Assembly (NCBI GenBank): GCA_946409405.1
Contig: CAMJWL010000003.1
Location: 1-53,790 of the forward strand
Direction: 5' to 3'
Source: an uncultured Bacteroidales bacterium
Lineage (GTDB): Bacteria; Bacteroidota; Bacteroidia; Bacteroidales; UBA3824
DNA length: 53,790 nucleotides
Made by a program: the position numbers and the translations under genes. This document shows positions 26,657 to 35,554 of this stretch, piece after piece; position 1 is the stretch's first letter, and each line of letters starts with the position of its first letter. The notes below the pieces were generated by a model. That model was given only the letters and a program-made list of their open reading frames with translations, did not search any database and was not told the origin of the DNA.

Positions 26657-27658
26657 TTTTTCATCATATTTCCACTTCACGCCGCGCTTGCCTTCGCGAT
26701 ATTCCTTGGGCGTAACGCCGTATTTTTTCCTGAACGCCGTACAAAAATGACTCTGAGACGAAAAGCCCAATTCGGTGGCTATTTCGTTGATTGTCAATTG
26801 ATTTTCGGTGAGAAGCCGAGCCGATTTGTTCATGCGGATGTCGTTCAAATAGTCAAAAATTGTCATCGAAAACATCTGTTTGAAAACCTTTTTCAACGTA
26901 CATTCGTTGGTGCCAACTTCGGCGGCAAGTTCGCGGATTGTGGGCGGATTTTGGAAGTTTTCGGTAAGAATGTCCCGCGCCTTAGAAATCTTGCGGCAGA
27001 TGGTGTAATTGTCGGGCAAAGGCTGATGAAATTGTTCGTAATAATAATTTACAAGACATTCTACTATCAGACCTTCAATGTAATACGGATTTACGGTCTT
27101 GGTTAAGACGGCGTTTTGAACATCGCGGGCAGCCTCCAAAATTTTACCCTCATTGTCTATTACCTCCAACATCACGGGTTTGTTTGATTCCATAAAATTC
27201 TTGTAGCGGGCAAAAATTATCGGGAAACGCTCGTTGTAAATTTTCAAATCGCTCTCCGAAATCATTATGCTGATTTTTGAGAATTTGCAGCCCGCCGCGA
27301 GGTGCATTATGTGTTCGTTTTCCTTGGACATAATGCCCATGTTTACCGCGCCCGCATCGTGTTCCACCTGATGACCGCTGATGATTTCGCAGACCTTGCC
27401 GCCCGTTATCACCGCCCAAATCAGAGCCTTCTCGTCGGTGCGGCTATTTTCGATGATGCAATTTTTGCGCACAAAATATTCGTTGTACATCACAACAGTC
27501 TGATTGTGAACGCACAGCCACGTCGTCATGTCGCAGGTGTCGCGGATGGTACAAGTGTTTGAGAATATCGTGTCTGTCTTGACGTTGAGATCCCCCGCCG
27601 ACGGCATGAACATTGTAATCGGATTTTCACCTTCAATTTTTATGACGCTCTTAAACAT
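26648..27658 (-). CDS. AraC-family transcriptional regulator
   Basis: I start at ATG 27658 (MFKSVIKIEGENPITMFMPS), 336 residues; the 20 upstream residues in the track overlap promoter sequence. The C-terminal 100 residues form the double helix-turn-helix of AraC regulators: KARDILTENFQNPPTIRELAAEVGTNECTLKKVF and ARLLTENQLTINEIATELGFSSQSHFCTAFRKKYGVTPKEYR. The N-terminal 220 residues are a ligand or protein-binding domain without a recognisable signature. It is divergent from the TonB receptor gene, 309 bases away, and so could regulate the receptor/DUF4249 pair, possibly in response to a metal-chelate or other ligand; that link is inference from position. Confidence 0.87.
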   Translation of the reverse strand: MFKSVIKIEGENPITMFMPSAGDLNVKTDTIFSNTCTIRDTCDMTTWLCVHNQTVVMYNEYFVRKNCIIENSRTDEKALIWAVITGGKVCEIISGHQVEHDAGAVNMGIMSKENEHIMHLAAGCKFSKISIMISESDLKIYNERFPIIFARYKNFMESNKPVMLEVIDNEGKILEAARDVQNAVLTKTVNPYYIEGLIVECLVNYYYEQFHQPLPDNYTICRKISKARDILTENFQNPPTIRELAAEVGTNECTLKKVFKQMFSMTIFDYLNDIRMNKSARLLTENQLTINEIATELGFSSQSHFCTAFRKKYGVTPKEYREGKRGVKWKYDEKNA

Positions 27659-27683
27659 GGTGCAAATCGGTTTAAGTTTTGCA

Positions 27684-27691
27684 CAAATATA
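27684..27691 (-). promoter_or_regulatory. -7 box of the AraC gene promoter
   Basis: TATATTTG on the minus strand fits TAnnTTTG and lies about 26 bases before the ATG at 27658. No TTTG is found at exactly 20 bases spacing; candidates are 16 and 24 bases away. Confidence 0.5.
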
Positions 27692-27931
27692 TGATTTTTT
27701 TTTCAGACAAACATACAAAACGAATTTTCTTTTTTTGATAGAGCCGTTCTGGAATACTTATTTACCCTTTTTGCATAATTTTTGAAAAAATATTTAAAAT
27801 TCCTGTAACTTATTTCAACCACATCCGTCATACTTGCGAACAAAACAATGAAGGATTGCGCAAATTCCCTTTGATGTAAAATGTTTCAAAAAAATTCCGC
27901 ATTTTGCAACTTGGTTGCAGACAACGCGATG

Positions 27932-27939
27932 TAATTTTG
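27932..27939 (+). promoter_or_regulatory. -7 box of the TonB receptor gene promoter
   Basis: TAATTTTG followed by C is a match to the Bacteroidota -7 element, 27 bases before the start codon. The -33 element is imperfect (CTTG at 27910-27913). The rest of the 309-base divergent region is AT-rich and shows no gene. Confidence 0.55.
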
Positions 27940-27966
27940 CAGCGTAAAACAAAACTACAAAAACAA

Positions 27967-30255
27967 ATGAAAAGAATAGCACTTTTACTTCTTTTGATTT
28001 TGCCGCTGATGGTTGCGGCACAGACAGCGAAGATTCAAGGTGTCATCACCGACACCAAGGGCAATCCGCTCCCATTTGTATCGGTAGCCGAGAAGGGTAC
28101 TACCAACGGCACTATTTCTGATTCTGAGGGCAACTTTATCATCAAGGTAAAGCAGATGCCCGCCACGCTCTCATTCAGCAGTCTGGGCTTCACGCCCTAC
28201 GAGCAGACCTTCAATTCGGGCAACGAGAAGGTATCAGTAAAAATGGACGAAGAAACTACTGAAATCGCCGAGGTCAACGTTACCGCCAAGCACGGTCGCA
28301 GCCGCACCGACAACGTAATCATCGGCGTGGAAAACATCCAAATGTCTGAGATGGCGAAAGTTCCCGCGCTGATGGGCGAGCGGGACGTCATCAAATCCAT
28401 CCAACTCCTGCCTGGCATCAAGGCGGAGGGCGACGGTTCGTGTGGATTCCAAGTACGCGGTGGCACCGCCGCTCAAAACCTCATTCTCATCGACAACGCC
28501 GTAATCTACAATGCAGGCCATTTGATGGGCGTTTTCTCTACCTTCAACGACGAGGCTCTCACCAATGCGTCGCTTTATAAAGGTGCTATTCCGGCGCAAT
28601 TTGGTGACGCTTCCTCGTCTGTTTTCGACATCAAGACACGCTCCGGCGACATGGAACATTGGGGTCTCAACGCCTCCATTGGCTTGCTGTCGTCCAAGTT
28701 TGCAGTGGACGGCCCTATCGTGAAAGACCGCGCGTCGCTCTTCTTGGCAGCCCGCCGCACCTACTTTGAGATTTTCCTCAAACCCACCGAGAAGTACAAG
28801 GACAAGGTACTCAACTTCTACGACGTCAACAGCAAAATCTCTGTCAAGACTTCCAAAAACGGCACTTTGAACATGATGTTTTTCCGTGGCAGGGACAATA
28901 TGGACATGGGCAACCACATCGCCGAAATCCATTGGGGCAACACCGCCGCCGCCATCGACTACAAGCACAATTTTGGCAGGACATTCTCGTCCAAGACGGC
29001 TCTCATATACAGCAACTACGATTTCACCGAGTCGATGAATGTATTGAAAGTGAAGGAAAGTTTTGACGGCTACTTGCGCCATCATTCTGTGCGCGAGGAC
29101 ATTGCAATCACTCCCACCGAAAATCAAAAAATCAACCTCGGTTTCCAATTCGACCACATCAACTTGAAATCCGGCGAGTTTGAACTCTCCAACGGGCAGA
29201 ACGACAAGGAGTACCGCGACGGCAACGAGATTTCGTTTTGGGTGGGCGAAGACCTCAAAACCAACTTCGGACTCGAAGTTTCCTTTGGTGCGAGGGGCGT
29301 GGTATTCAACACGTTGGGCGGCAATCCATACTACAACATAGATTCCGACGGCGTTATCCTCGACACCCTTCATTACGGCAAAAAGGAGATTGTAAAAAGT
29401 TTCTTCGCCGTAGAGCCAAGGTTCAGCGCAAAATACCAACTCACTGACCATCAGAGCATCAAGGCGGGTTACTGCCGCACATCTCAGCACGTGCAAAACA
29501 TCTTGAACAATGGTATGTCGTCGCCTATTGGCCGCTCTGTAATCTCGTCAAACATCATCAAGCCGCAGACCGCCGACCAAATCAGCGTTGGCTACATGGC
29601 TGAGACCAACGACAAGAAATACGAATTTTCTGTGGAGGCTTATTACAAGACCATCGACAATGTTTACGACTACAAGGACGGCAAAAACCTCGTTACCGAA
29701 ATCGAGATGGAGCGACTTCTCTCCCGTGGCGAGGGCAGGGCTTACGGCGTGGAGTTTTACGCCAAGAAAAACATCGGCAACTTCTCAGGCTGGTTCTCCT
29801 ACACTCTCTCGTGGTCCGAAAACAAGATTGATGGCATCAACAACAACGATTGGTACACCGCCTCCAACGACCGCAGGCACGATATTTCGATTGTTGCAAT
29901 GTACAAGTTGAACCACAAATGGGATCTTTCCGCAACGTGGGTATATACATCAGGTCAGGCACTTACAGCACCGAGCGCGAAGTACGACATCGACGAGTGG
30001 ACGCATTATTACTACGCCGAACACAACGGCTACCGCGCCCCCGCATACCACCGCCTCGATGTTGGCATCAACAACACCAAGGAGCGTCCCAAATATACAA
30101 GGATTTGGTCGTTTGGAGTTTACAACCTCTACAACCATTACAACCCCTACGTGATAACCTTCGAGAACGACGACACCAAGCCCTCAGGCACCAAGACACA
30201 ACAGATGTCGCTCTTCGGCATCATTCCATCGGTTACTTACACGATAAAATTTTAA
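27967..30255 (+). CDS. TonB-dependent outer-membrane receptor with carboxypeptidase-like N-domain
   Basis: The start at ATG 27967 gives 762 residues with signal peptide MKRIALLLLLILPLMVAAQ. The order is: a CarboxypepD_reg-like domain (AKIQGVITDTKGNPLPFVSV, to about residue 95), a plug domain (MGERDVIKSIQLLPGIKAEG, GFQVRGGTAAQNLILIDNAVIY), then a beta-barrel ending in SVTYTIKF with a terminal Phe. It would import a nutrient across the outer membrane with TonB energy. It is shorter than SusC proteins and has a DUF4249 lipoprotein, not SusD, as partner, 28 bases downstream. The substrate is not evident. Confidence 0.9.
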   Translation: MKRIALLLLLILPLMVAAQTAKIQGVITDTKGNPLPFVSVAEKGTTNGTISDSEGNFIIKVKQMPATLSFSSLGFTPYEQTFNSGNEKVSVKMDEETTEIAEVNVTAKHGRSRTDNVIIGVENIQMSEMAKVPALMGERDVIKSIQLLPGIKAEGDGSCGFQVRGGTAAQNLILIDNAVIYNAGHLMGVFSTFNDEALTNASLYKGAIPAQFGDASSSVFDIKTRSGDMEHWGLNASIGLLSSKFAVDGPIVKDRASLFLAARRTYFEIFLKPTEKYKDKVLNFYDVNSKISVKTSKNGTLNMMFFRGRDNMDMGNHIAEIHWGNTAAAIDYKHNFGRTFSSKTALIYSNYDFTESMNVLKVKESFDGYLRHHSVREDIAITPTENQKINLGFQFDHINLKSGEFELSNGQNDKEYRDGNEISFWVGEDLKTNFGLEVSFGARGVVFNTLGGNPYYNIDSDGVILDTLHYGKKEIVKSFFAVEPRFSAKYQLTDHQSIKAGYCRTSQHVQNILNNGMSSPIGRSVISSNIIKPQTADQISVGYMAETNDKKYEFSVEAYYKTIDNVYDYKDGKNLVTEIEMERLLSRGEGRAYGVEFYAKKNIGNFSGWFSYTLSWSENKIDGINNNDWYTASNDRRHDISIVAMYKLNHKWDLSATWVYTSGQALTAPSAKYDIDEWTHYYYAEHNGYRAPAYHRLDVGINNTKERPKYTRIWSFGVYNLYNHYNPYVITFENDDTKPSGTKTQQMSLFGIIPSVTYTIKF

Positions 30256-30283
30256 TTAACAAACCACGGAGAAAACAAACATT

Positions 30284-31078
30284 ATGAAAAAATTTATATA
30301 TATGTTAGTGGTTGCAACCACATTGTTTTCCTGCACCAAGGAAATCGAACTCGATTACCGCGACGTAGAACCCATTCCCGTTATCGAAGGCCACCTCACC
30401 TCAGATGGCGCGGTGGTAACAATCACCAAATCGCGCAACATGAGCGACTCTACCAAGATGTCCGGCATCAAGGTTGACGACGTGCGGATAATCCTCCCCG
30501 ACGGCAACGAAGTGCCACTCTCCTACAAAACCGACGGCAACTACCGCCCCGACACCGACATCGAACTCCAAAACAACGCTACCTACACATTGAAGGTAAC
30601 TATGGACGGCGTGGAGTACGTTGGCGCGTCAACATTGCAGCCAAAAATCGAAATCACTGAGCCTCAGTTTGTTTGGGCGGAGTTGATGGACTGGATGCAG
30701 GTGTTGGAATTTGAGACGACCAACATCCCCGAAGGTAAGGAGGTATATGGCTGGGCGCGCATACACCGCAACGGCGAGATTTACTTCTCCGATGCTGGCA
30801 CTTGCAAAGGCGATTCGCCCTTCGACATTGGTCTCTACTACGATTCAGACATGGAAAACGACGAGGAGATGATTCTCTACGACGGCGACACCCTCGCATT
30901 GGAGTTTCGCACGATAGACGAAAAAGTCTATAATTACCTCTACGAATACAATAGCACAAGGGTAAATCCGCAACAGTTTTTCACCCCGTCGGTGGAGGGC
31001 AAGGTTTGCATGGGCTTCTTCGCGGTGTATAATTCTGTGAAATACGAGACCATCTACATCAAGACCCCGCACGAATAA
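30284..31078 (+). CDS. DUF4249 family lipoprotein
   Basis: This is a 264-residue lipoprotein (MKKFIYMLVVATTLFSC, then TKEIELDY). The opening PIPVIEGHLTSDGAVVTITKS and the beta-rich VRIILPDGNEVPLSYKTDGNYRPD region match DUF4249, a family that almost always sits next to a TonB-dependent receptor in Bacteroidota and probably acts as its surface ligand-binding partner. The 28-base gap to the receptor gene fits one transcript. The protein is somewhat short for the family. Function is inferred from this pairing. Confidence 0.85.
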   Translation: MKKFIYMLVVATTLFSCTKEIELDYRDVEPIPVIEGHLTSDGAVVTITKSRNMSDSTKMSGIKVDDVRIILPDGNEVPLSYKTDGNYRPDTDIELQNNATYTLKVTMDGVEYVGASTLQPKIEITEPQFVWAELMDWMQVLEFETTNIPEGKEVYGWARIHRNGEIYFSDAGTCKGDSPFDIGLYYDSDMENDEEMILYDGDTLALEFRTIDEKVYNYLYEYNSTRVNPQQFFTPSVEGKVCMGFFAVYNSVKYETIYIKTPHE

Positions 31079-31112
31079 GGATATACTGCAATTTGTATTC
31101 GTTAAATTCGTT

Positions 31113-31140
31113 GTAGAGACGTTGCGCGCAACGTCTCTAC
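31113..31140. repeat. Perfect 28-bp palindrome between convergent genes
   Basis: GTAGAGACGTTGCG is followed directly by its own reverse complement. On both sides lie ATTCGTTAAATTCGTT and ATTCGTTTAATTCGTT words. It sits between the ends of the DUF4249 and BASS genes and could act as a terminator for both. Similar GTAGAGACG palindromes occur as interspersed repeats in other bacteria (recollection, not searched). Confidence 0.85.
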
Positions 31141-31161
31141 ATTCGCAGCAAAAAAAACGAT

Positions 31162-32172
31162 TTATTCGTTTAATTCGTTGTTAAATGTAATTGCCTTATT
31201 TTCAACATCTTTCCGCCTCAGCCACGCCGCATAAACCGCGCCCGAAATATTGTGCCACGTGCTAAACACTGCGCCGGGGATTGTTGCCAAGGGATATTGA
31301 GCAAAATGAGCGGCGGCAAGTCCGGCGGCAAGTCCCGAATTTTGCATACCGACCTCGATGGAGAGGGCGCGGCATTTGGGATCTTGGAGTTTTAGCAATT
31401 TGCCAACAGCGTATCCGGCGGCAAATCCGCAGAGATTGTGGAGAATTACAACAACGATTATCAACGCACTCGTATTCAATGCGTTAAGAAGTTTTTCGGA
31501 ACTTGCCGAAACCACCGCCGCCACGATTACAGCAATGGCGAGCGTTGAAACAGCAGGCAGCAATTTTACGATTTTTTGGGTGAAATTGCCAAAAAACTTA
31601 TTGACCAACAATCCCAAAATTATCGGTATCAAAACCACCTTCACTATCGAAAAAAACATATCCAAGATGTTGACATCCACCATCTCGCCAATATATATTT
31701 GCGTGAAAAGCGGTGTCAAAAACGGCGCGAATATAGTGGAAACTATCGTCATGCCTACCGACAAGGCCACGTCGCCTTTCGCCATATAAGTGATTACATT
31801 AGAGGCAGTTCCGCCCGGACACGTGCCAACAAGAATTACGCCGACAGCGAGTTCGGGGTTGAGCGCAAACACTTTAATAAGTACGTAGGCAATCAGCGGC
31901 ATCAACGCAAACTGCGCCAAAAAACCAATTATCACCTCCTTGGGTCGTGAAAAAACTATCTTGAAATCTTCGGCTTTGAGCGTCAAGCCCATGCCAAACA
32001 TCACCACGCCAAGCAAGTAATTGACCGCTCCGGTCTTAATCCAATTGCAGGTCTGCGGCTGCCACAATGCCAAGGCAGCCGCGCCTACAACTATAAATGC
32101 CATATATTTAGCAATATATCGGCAGATTTTTTCTACTGTCTCCACTCTTTCCTCTCTCCTACTCAAATGCAA
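31162..32172 (-). CDS. Bile acid:sodium symporter (BASS) family transporter
   Basis: This is a 336-residue inner-membrane protein with about nine or ten hydrophobic helices. Typical BASS motifs are GVVMFGMGLTLKAEDF, GTCPGGTASNVITYMAKGDVALSV and EVGMQNSGLAAGLAAAHF. Bacterial relatives carry bile acids, pantothenate or other organic anions with sodium; the substrate cannot be told here. The track start overlaps lepB by 14 bases. GTG 32145, just after the purine-rich AGGAGAGAGGAAAGA, is an alternative start and would give an N-terminus (METVEKICRYIAKYM) closer to the family. It is the last gene of the long minus-strand run. Confidence 0.88.
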   Translation of the reverse strand: MHLSRREERVETVEKICRYIAKYMAFIVVGAAALALWQPQTCNWIKTGAVNYLLGVVMFGMGLTLKAEDFKIVFSRPKEVIIGFLAQFALMPLIAYVLIKVFALNPELAVGVILVGTCPGGTASNVITYMAKGDVALSVGMTIVSTIFAPFLTPLFTQIYIGEMVDVNILDMFFSIVKVVLIPIILGLLVNKFFGNFTQKIVKLLPAVSTLAIAVIVAAVVSASSEKLLNALNTSALIIVVVILHNLCGFAAGYAVGKLLKLQDPKCRALSIEVGMQNSGLAAGLAAAHFAQYPLATIPGAVFSTWHNISGAVYAAWLRRKDVENKAITFNNELNE

Positions 32173-33286
32173 CGCCCATCACATGATTGTCGGGCAGGAA
32201 ACCGAAGTAACGCGAATCGTCCTCGGTGCTGCGGTTGTCGCTCAGCACAAAGAAATAATTGCGGCGGAAACGGTACGAAATTTCCTCCTTGCCGTTGATG
32301 AAAATTTTGTCGTTTTTCACCTCCACAGTGTTGCCCTCGTAAGCCTCGATGCAACGGCGGTAAAGCGGAAGGATGTTTACATTGAGTTTGAGCACCTTGC
32401 CCTTCTCCGGCACGAGTATCGGACCAAAGTTGGAGGAGTTCCAATGCAATTTTTCGATGTAGGGGAATACCGTGCGCTCAAAATACTCCTTGGGCATCGA
32501 CACGCGCTGCACCTTGCGCACGAGGTCGCTCTTAACGAGCGCATCGGCGGCATCCTCGGTGAGGGTGTAGAGCATCGCCTGACAGCCAGTAGGAATCGCT
32601 TTGTGGTAGAAACTGATGAGCGTCTCGGCATCCTCGCCACTGTACGCCACTTCGTTCTTGTTGATGCCCAACTGTTCGAGAGCCTCATTGCCCACAAAAC
32701 CGCTCGAAACAGTCAGGAAGGTATATTTGGCAGTCTTGGGGGCTTCAACGGGGTTGTTGTTTACAATCACGTTGTTTTCCTTGATGGCAATCACGTCGCC
32801 AGGCAGAGCCACGCAGCGCGAGAGGATAATCGGACGCTTTTTCTTGCCCTGATAAGCCACAGGATCCACCTTCTTGTTGCACCATGCGTCGCCGTAGAGA
32901 CGGCACATCTTGTAGTAGTTTTTGTCGGGTGCGGAGAGGATTACGCTGTCCGCCTCGGGGTGGCGAAATACGAGGACATCGCCGCGATCCGGCTCTGTAA
33001 ACCTGTTGAACCACACAGTGCTGCCCTTGGCTATTTGGGATTCCATCGAGTTGGACGTGGCTTTAACGCGCCCAAAGATTATCACCCCAGCCAGAATGCC
33101 CAACAGCAACACCACGCCCGCCAAAATAAGCACCTTCATCAGCGTGGAGAGATTGGCCCACCATCCGCCAGACTTGCGGCGAGTGGTAGTGGTGGTGGTC
33201 GTCGTGGTCGTTGTAGTTACCGTCTTCTCTCCGTTGGCGGCTACCTTAGTGGTGGTAGTTACCACTTCTTCTGTTTTTTCTGCCAT
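32159..33286 (-). CDS. lepB: Signal peptidase I homologue with altered lysine site
   Basis: This is a 375-residue membrane protein. Residues about 1-37 are cytoplasmic and Thr-rich, with a run of twelve Thr; one transmembrane helix follows (LMKVLILAGVVLLLGILAGVIIF). The nucleophile Ser lies in TSNSMESQIAKGSTVWFNRF (box B). Box E is present as VLSDNRSTEDDSRYFGFLP. In box D, normally KRxxGxPGD, the text reads LSRCVALPGD: the position of the general-base Lys is Ser (codon TCG). The enzyme would cleave signal peptides at the periplasmic face, but without this Lys its activity is in doubt; it may be an inactive or modified paralogue beside a canonical copy elsewhere. It lies 19 bases after the MBOAT gene. 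Confidence 0.82.
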   Translation of the reverse strand: MAEKTEEVVTTTTKVAANGEKTVTTTTTTTTTTTTRRKSGGWWANLSTLMKVLILAGVVLLLGILAGVIIFGRVKATSNSMESQIAKGSTVWFNRFTEPDRGDVLVFRHPEADSVILSAPDKNYYKMCRLYGDAWCNKKVDPVAYQGKKKRPIILSRCVALPGDVIAIKENNVIVNNNPVEAPKTAKYTFLTVSSGFVGNEALEQLGINKNEVAYSGEDAETLISFYHKAIPTGCQAMLYTLTEDAADALVKSDLVRKVQRVSMPKEYFERTVFPYIEKLHWNSSNFGPILVPEKGKVLKLNVNILPLYRRCIEAYEGNTVEVKNDKIFINGKEEISYRFRRNYFFVLSDNRSTEDDSRYFGFLPDNHVMGVAFE

Positions 33287-33304
33287 AATTCAAGTTATTT
33301 TAAG

Positions 33305-35485
33305 TTAGAATTGGAAATATATAAACGGCTGCAAATCAGACGCTTTGACCTGATAAAGCATAAACACCGTAAACACGCATATCAATATTTTCACCCACAG
33401 CGCGGAGCGGACAAACCAATTGGTGTACCGCTCCTTGAATGGCACCGACAGCCAATGTACCACCATGCCCATCAATATCACGATGAACACTTTGCGGTAA
33501 CTTGCCACCATGGTTGGTATAAGCGAGATGTCGCCCCATCCGTTGAAAAGACGATCCAACATCATCTCCACCGTGTCGGTATCCTGTGCGCGAAACCATA
33601 TCCTTGTAAATGTTATAAAGTTGAAAGTCAGGAAGATGCCCCAAAAATATGGCACAAACTTGCCCGGCTCTTTTATCTGTTGTTTTGTAATTGCAAACAC
33701 GTACCCCGCCAACGCCACCGTCGCCGCCAAGAGCCAACAGATGTTCCAGCCGCCCGTGTGTCCCAAAAAACACAGCCACAACGCCACCAAAAAGTTGCCC
33801 CACAGCAAAAAAGTGGCTCCACGGCTCTGTACATTGCAGGTGGGAAAGTACGTTTTCCAGTTGTCAAAGATATAAAAAATTGCACACGTACCAAAAGTTA
33901 AAAGAATCCAAGACAAAATTTTTGTGTCAGAATTCCAAAGTCCCGTCAAAACCACCGCGCACAGCGATAAAAACGCTATTATAACCACTCCAAGGGCATA
34001 TTTCAGCGGACGGTGCGGACGGGTCTGCGCGAGTTTCACCACCCATACAAAATAACAATATAGCCACACCGCGTCGGCTATTATCCACAGCGCAACGCCA
34101 TGCGGATTGTGCCAAACATCCTGAGTATAAGTGATATACGCGGCAAGGTTGCACAGTGCGAGGATTATCCAACGAAACAACTGGGTTTCGCGTTTCCATA
34201 GTTTATAGACCACGAGACCAAAGCCGTTGTAGCCGCCCCACGTAACAAACATCCAACTCGACCCGTGCCACAGACCGCCCAACAGCATGGTAATCTGATT
34301 GTTCATCATCGTTACCATGGTGTGCTTGAAGTTTGGGAAAAAACTACAGATTATCACCAAAACCACCATCGCCCAAAACAGCACCGCCGCCAAAACCATG
34401 CTGCCGCTCAGCATCACAAACACCAGCAATATCACCACCCAACACGCATAACCGCCAAACGAGCCGTTCCTATTGCCGCCGATTGGGATGTAGAGGTAGT
34501 CTTTGAGCCATGTGGACAGCGAAATATGCCACCTGTGCCAAAATTCAGCCGTGGATTTTGCTTTGTATGGCGAATTGAAATTGATGCTCAGCCTGAAACC
34601 CATCAGCAACGCCAAGCCAATCGCGATGTCGGTGTAGCCGCTAAAATCCGTATAGACCTGCAACGAATACCCGTACAGCGACATCAGAGTTTCAAAACCC
34701 GAATATTTCATCGGCGAATCAAAAACGCGATCCACAAAATTGATTGAGATATAGTCGGAGATAAAAATTTTCTTTACCAACCCTTTGAGTATCATAAAGA
34801 TAGCCATGCCAAAATCTTGTTTGCTCAACGCATACGGCTTGTAAATCTGCGGCACAAACTCCGACGCCCTCACGATTGGCCCCGCCACCAACTGCGGAAA
34901 AAACGACACGTAAAATCCAAAATCCAATACCGACTTGACGGGCTCGATTTTCCTGTTATAGACATCCACACAATAACTTATCGCTTGGAATGTAAAGAAC
35001 GATATACCTACGGGCAAAATGATTTTGTCGGTTACAAAATTGGTTCCAAACAGCGAGTTTGTAGCCAACGAGAAGTAGTTAACCACCTGAAAATCAGTGC
35101 CAAAAATTCCGTTGACCGATTCTACGATGAAGGCGGTGTACTTAAAGTAAAACAATATCATCAGATTGACCACTATGCCCAACGCAAGTATTATTTTTCG
35201 CCGCGTCCCGTCGGGCTGCCGGTGCAACCAGTTGGTGATGTAATATATTGATACAATGGTAAATATGAGTAGCACAAGAAACACGCCGCTCGTCTTGTAA
35301 TAAAAGAAAAAACTCACTGCGAGTAGATAGACGTTGCGCATTGCAATTCGCTTATAAACAAGCACATACAAAGCCATTACAATCACAAAAAATCCCCAAA
35401 AGTAAAACTGTGTGAAAAGCAATGGCTTCTCCGGACGATATAAAAATACATCGCCAATATCAAGTACCGAGAGTAACAAGTCCAT
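33305..35485 (-). CDS. MBOAT-family membrane O-acyltransferase (AlgI/PatA-like)
   Basis: This is a 726-residue polytopic protein. PVGISFFTFQAISYCVDVY, FFPQLVAGPIVR and YTDFSGYTDIAIGLALLMGF are standard for the AlgI/DltB/PatA group. The conserved His motifs are AEFWHRWHISLSTWLKDYLY (about residue 316) and LLGGLWHGSSW (about residue 405), the second holding the invariant MBOAT His. The C-terminal 230 residues add further helices beyond the usual 450-500 residues. The protein would move acyl, usually acetyl, groups across the inner membrane to a periplasmic acceptor. It is preceded by two secreted SGNH hydrolase genes and a lytic transglycosylase gene, which suggests O-acetylation of peptidoglycan or another glycan. 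Confidence 0.9.
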   Translation of the reverse strand: MDLLLSVLDIGDVFLYRPEKPLLFTQFYFWGFFVIVMALYVLVYKRIAMRNVYLLAVSFFFYYKTSGVFLVLLIFTIVSIYYITNWLHRQPDGTRRKIILALGIVVNLMILFYFKYTAFIVESVNGIFGTDFQVVNYFSLATNSLFGTNFVTDKIILPVGISFFTFQAISYCVDVYNRKIEPVKSVLDFGFYVSFFPQLVAGPIVRASEFVPQIYKPYALSKQDFGMAIFMILKGLVKKIFISDYISINFVDRVFDSPMKYSGFETLMSLYGYSLQVYTDFSGYTDIAIGLALLMGFRLSINFNSPYKAKSTAEFWHRWHISLSTWLKDYLYIPIGGNRNGSFGGYACWVVILLVFVMLSGSMVLAAVLFWAMVVLVIICSFFPNFKHTMVTMMNNQITMLLGGLWHGSSWMFVTWGGYNGFGLVVYKLWKRETQLFRWIILALCNLAAYITYTQDVWHNPHGVALWIIADAVWLYCYFVWVVKLAQTRPHRPLKYALGVVIIAFLSLCAVVLTGLWNSDTKILSWILLTFGTCAIFYIFDNWKTYFPTCNVQSRGATFLLWGNFLVALWLCFLGHTGGWNICWLLAATVALAGYVFAITKQQIKEPGKFVPYFWGIFLTFNFITFTRIWFRAQDTDTVEMMLDRLFNGWGDISLIPTMVASYRKVFIVILMGMVVHWLSVPFKERYTNWFVRSALWVKILICVFTVFMLYQVKASDLQPFIYFQF

Positions 35486-35554
35486 TGCGTCTATACTGTT
35501 AGTTAGTTTTTAAAATGTTTGCAGACGCAAAAGTAACAAAAATCGGCTTAATAC

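Noticed and set aside
28234-29496. 420-residue minus-strand ORF opposite the TonB receptor.
   Set aside because: Antisense shadow with no motif; the receptor frame is certain.
32021-33901. 626-residue plus-strand ORF across lepB and the end of the MBOAT gene.
   Set aside because: It spans two well-supported genes on the other strand and has no signal peptide, domain or plausible start.
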